Shown here piece by piece: positions 4,974 to 5,547 of a stretch of 5,547 nucleotides of DNA. The notes under the pieces are model-generated. The model searched no databases, was not told the origin of the DNA, and worked only from the letters and a program-made list of their open reading frames with translations. The stretch covers positions 1-5,547 of the forward strand of contig CAJMQZ010000123.1 in assembly GCA_905215595.1 (NCBI GenBank). The letters run 5' to 3'. Both the position numbers and the translations under genes were made by a program. Source of the stretch: an uncultured bacterium. GTDB lineage: Bacteria > Bacillota > Clostridia > Oscillospirales > Ruminococcaceae. The first letter of the stretch is position 1; every line of letters starts with the position of its first letter.

Positions 4974-5547
4974 ATGGCACAGATCCGTTCCAAGCCCTTC
5001 GGTGTGACCAAAGAGGGCGCTAATGTTACCGAGTACATCCTCTCAAACCCCGGAGGAATGTCCGTCAGCGTGCTGGATTACGGCTGCGTGATCAAAAATA
5101 TCATCGTCCCGGCCAAAAATGGCCCGGTGGATGTGGTGCTGGGTCACGACACCATGGCAGATTACGAAAACGACTTCACCTCGTCCGGCAGCACCTGCTG
5201 CGGTGCTTTTGTGGGACGCTACGCCAACCGCATCGAAAACGCCGTCTTTACCTTGGGCGGCAAGACCTACCAGCTGGAAAAAAACTGCGGCGAGCATCAT
5301 CTGCACGGCTGTTTTTCCCGGAAAATCTATGAGGTGAAGTACTTCGGCGACACCCTGCTGATGGAAGCCGTAAGCCCCGACGGCGAGGACGGCTTTCCCG
5401 GCACCCTGAAGATTGCGGTGCGCTACACCCTTACCGATGACAACACCTTCCGCATGGACTACCGTGTGTCCTCGGACGCTGACACGATCGTAAACCTGAC
5501 CAACCACAGCTACTTCAATCTGGACGGCGGCGGCGACGTGCTGAACC
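4974..5547 (+). CDS. galM: Aldose 1-epimerase (galactose mutarotase), 3' end cut by window
   Basis: This cytoplasmic enzyme interconverts the alpha and beta anomers of galactose, glucose and related hexoses, feeding the Leloir pathway. The first 191 residues are present; the family is usually about 340-350 long, so just over half is visible and the frame runs off the window. Family motifs are clear: LDYGCVIKNIIVP (34-46), GRYANRIENAVFTLGGKTY (81-99), HHLHG (108-112), SPDGEDGFPGTL (134-145) and NLTNHSYFNL (174-183). By comparison with E. coli GalM, H111 and H178 are the active-site histidines and R82 or R86 helps bind sugar. The catalytic glutamate lies beyond the window. The usual N-x-LHGG motif reads H-H-LHGC here. 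No signal peptide is seen. The ATG at 4974 is supported by AGGAGG 9 bases upstream and by the conserved start of the beta-sandwich. No other galactose gene is in view. Confidence 0.95.
   Translation, partial: MAQIRSKPFGVTKEGANVTEYILSNPGGMSVSVLDYGCVIKNIIVPAKNGPVDVVLGHDTMADYENDFTSSGSTCCGAFVGRYANRIENAVFTLGGKTYQLEKNCGEHHLHGCFSRKIYEVKYFGDTLLMEAVSPDGEDGFPGTLKIAVRYTLTDDNTFRMDYRVSSDADTIVNLTNHSYFNLDGGGDVLN

Noticed and set aside
5043..5507. 154-codon minus-strand open frame opposite galM
   Set aside because: The plus strand encodes clear epimerase motifs. The minus frame is a His/Val/Gly-rich shadow.

Overview
The window suggests a gut Clostridia genome, most likely Faecalibacterium or a close Oscillospiraceae relative. 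The clues are moderately GC-rich coding sequence with strong synonymous preference for CTG, CAG, GCC and ACC. There are also Clostridia-type RND and GalM protein sequences, purine-rich ribosome binding sites, and intergenic spacers filled with a short double-hairpin repeat (core GAGCTGGCAAAGCCGT...) of a kind I associate with Faecalibacterium. The genus is inferred by recall, not by a search.

Layout. Positions 1-311 hold no gene I can support, but include one copy of the double-hairpin repeat (about 79-128). A strong sigma-A-type promoter (312-339) carries a small inverted repeat in its spacer and drives one very long gene (421-4365). This gene encodes a 1314-residue RND-superfamily efflux permease with an inserted helical, coiled-coil-like region of about 240 residues in its first extracytoplasmic loop. 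A textbook intrinsic terminator (4388-4426) closes the transcript, so the pump appears to be transcribed alone.

The 608-base gap between the genes holds a compact repeat island (about 4444-4793). It has two repeat copies in minus orientation followed by two in plus orientation. The inner pair forms a perfect 27-bp inverted repeat, the plus half is an imperfect 114-bp tandem duplication, and the whole island is bracketed by a perfect 14-bp direct repeat. The island ends in an AT-rich stretch with an extended -10 promoter (4885-4893). Just downstream is a perfect 16-bp-arm palindrome (4910-4942), then a strong Shine-Dalgarno site and the start of an aldose 1-epimerase gene (galM, 4974 to beyond the window end).

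The two proteins show no obvious functional link: one exports an unknown substrate across the membrane and the other interconverts hexose anomers in the cytoplasm. They look like separate transcription units divided by the terminator and the repeat island. The points most worth following up are the enlarged RND porter domain with its altered proton-relay residues, the bracketed repeat island, and the terminator-like palindrome between the galM promoter and its ribosome binding site.
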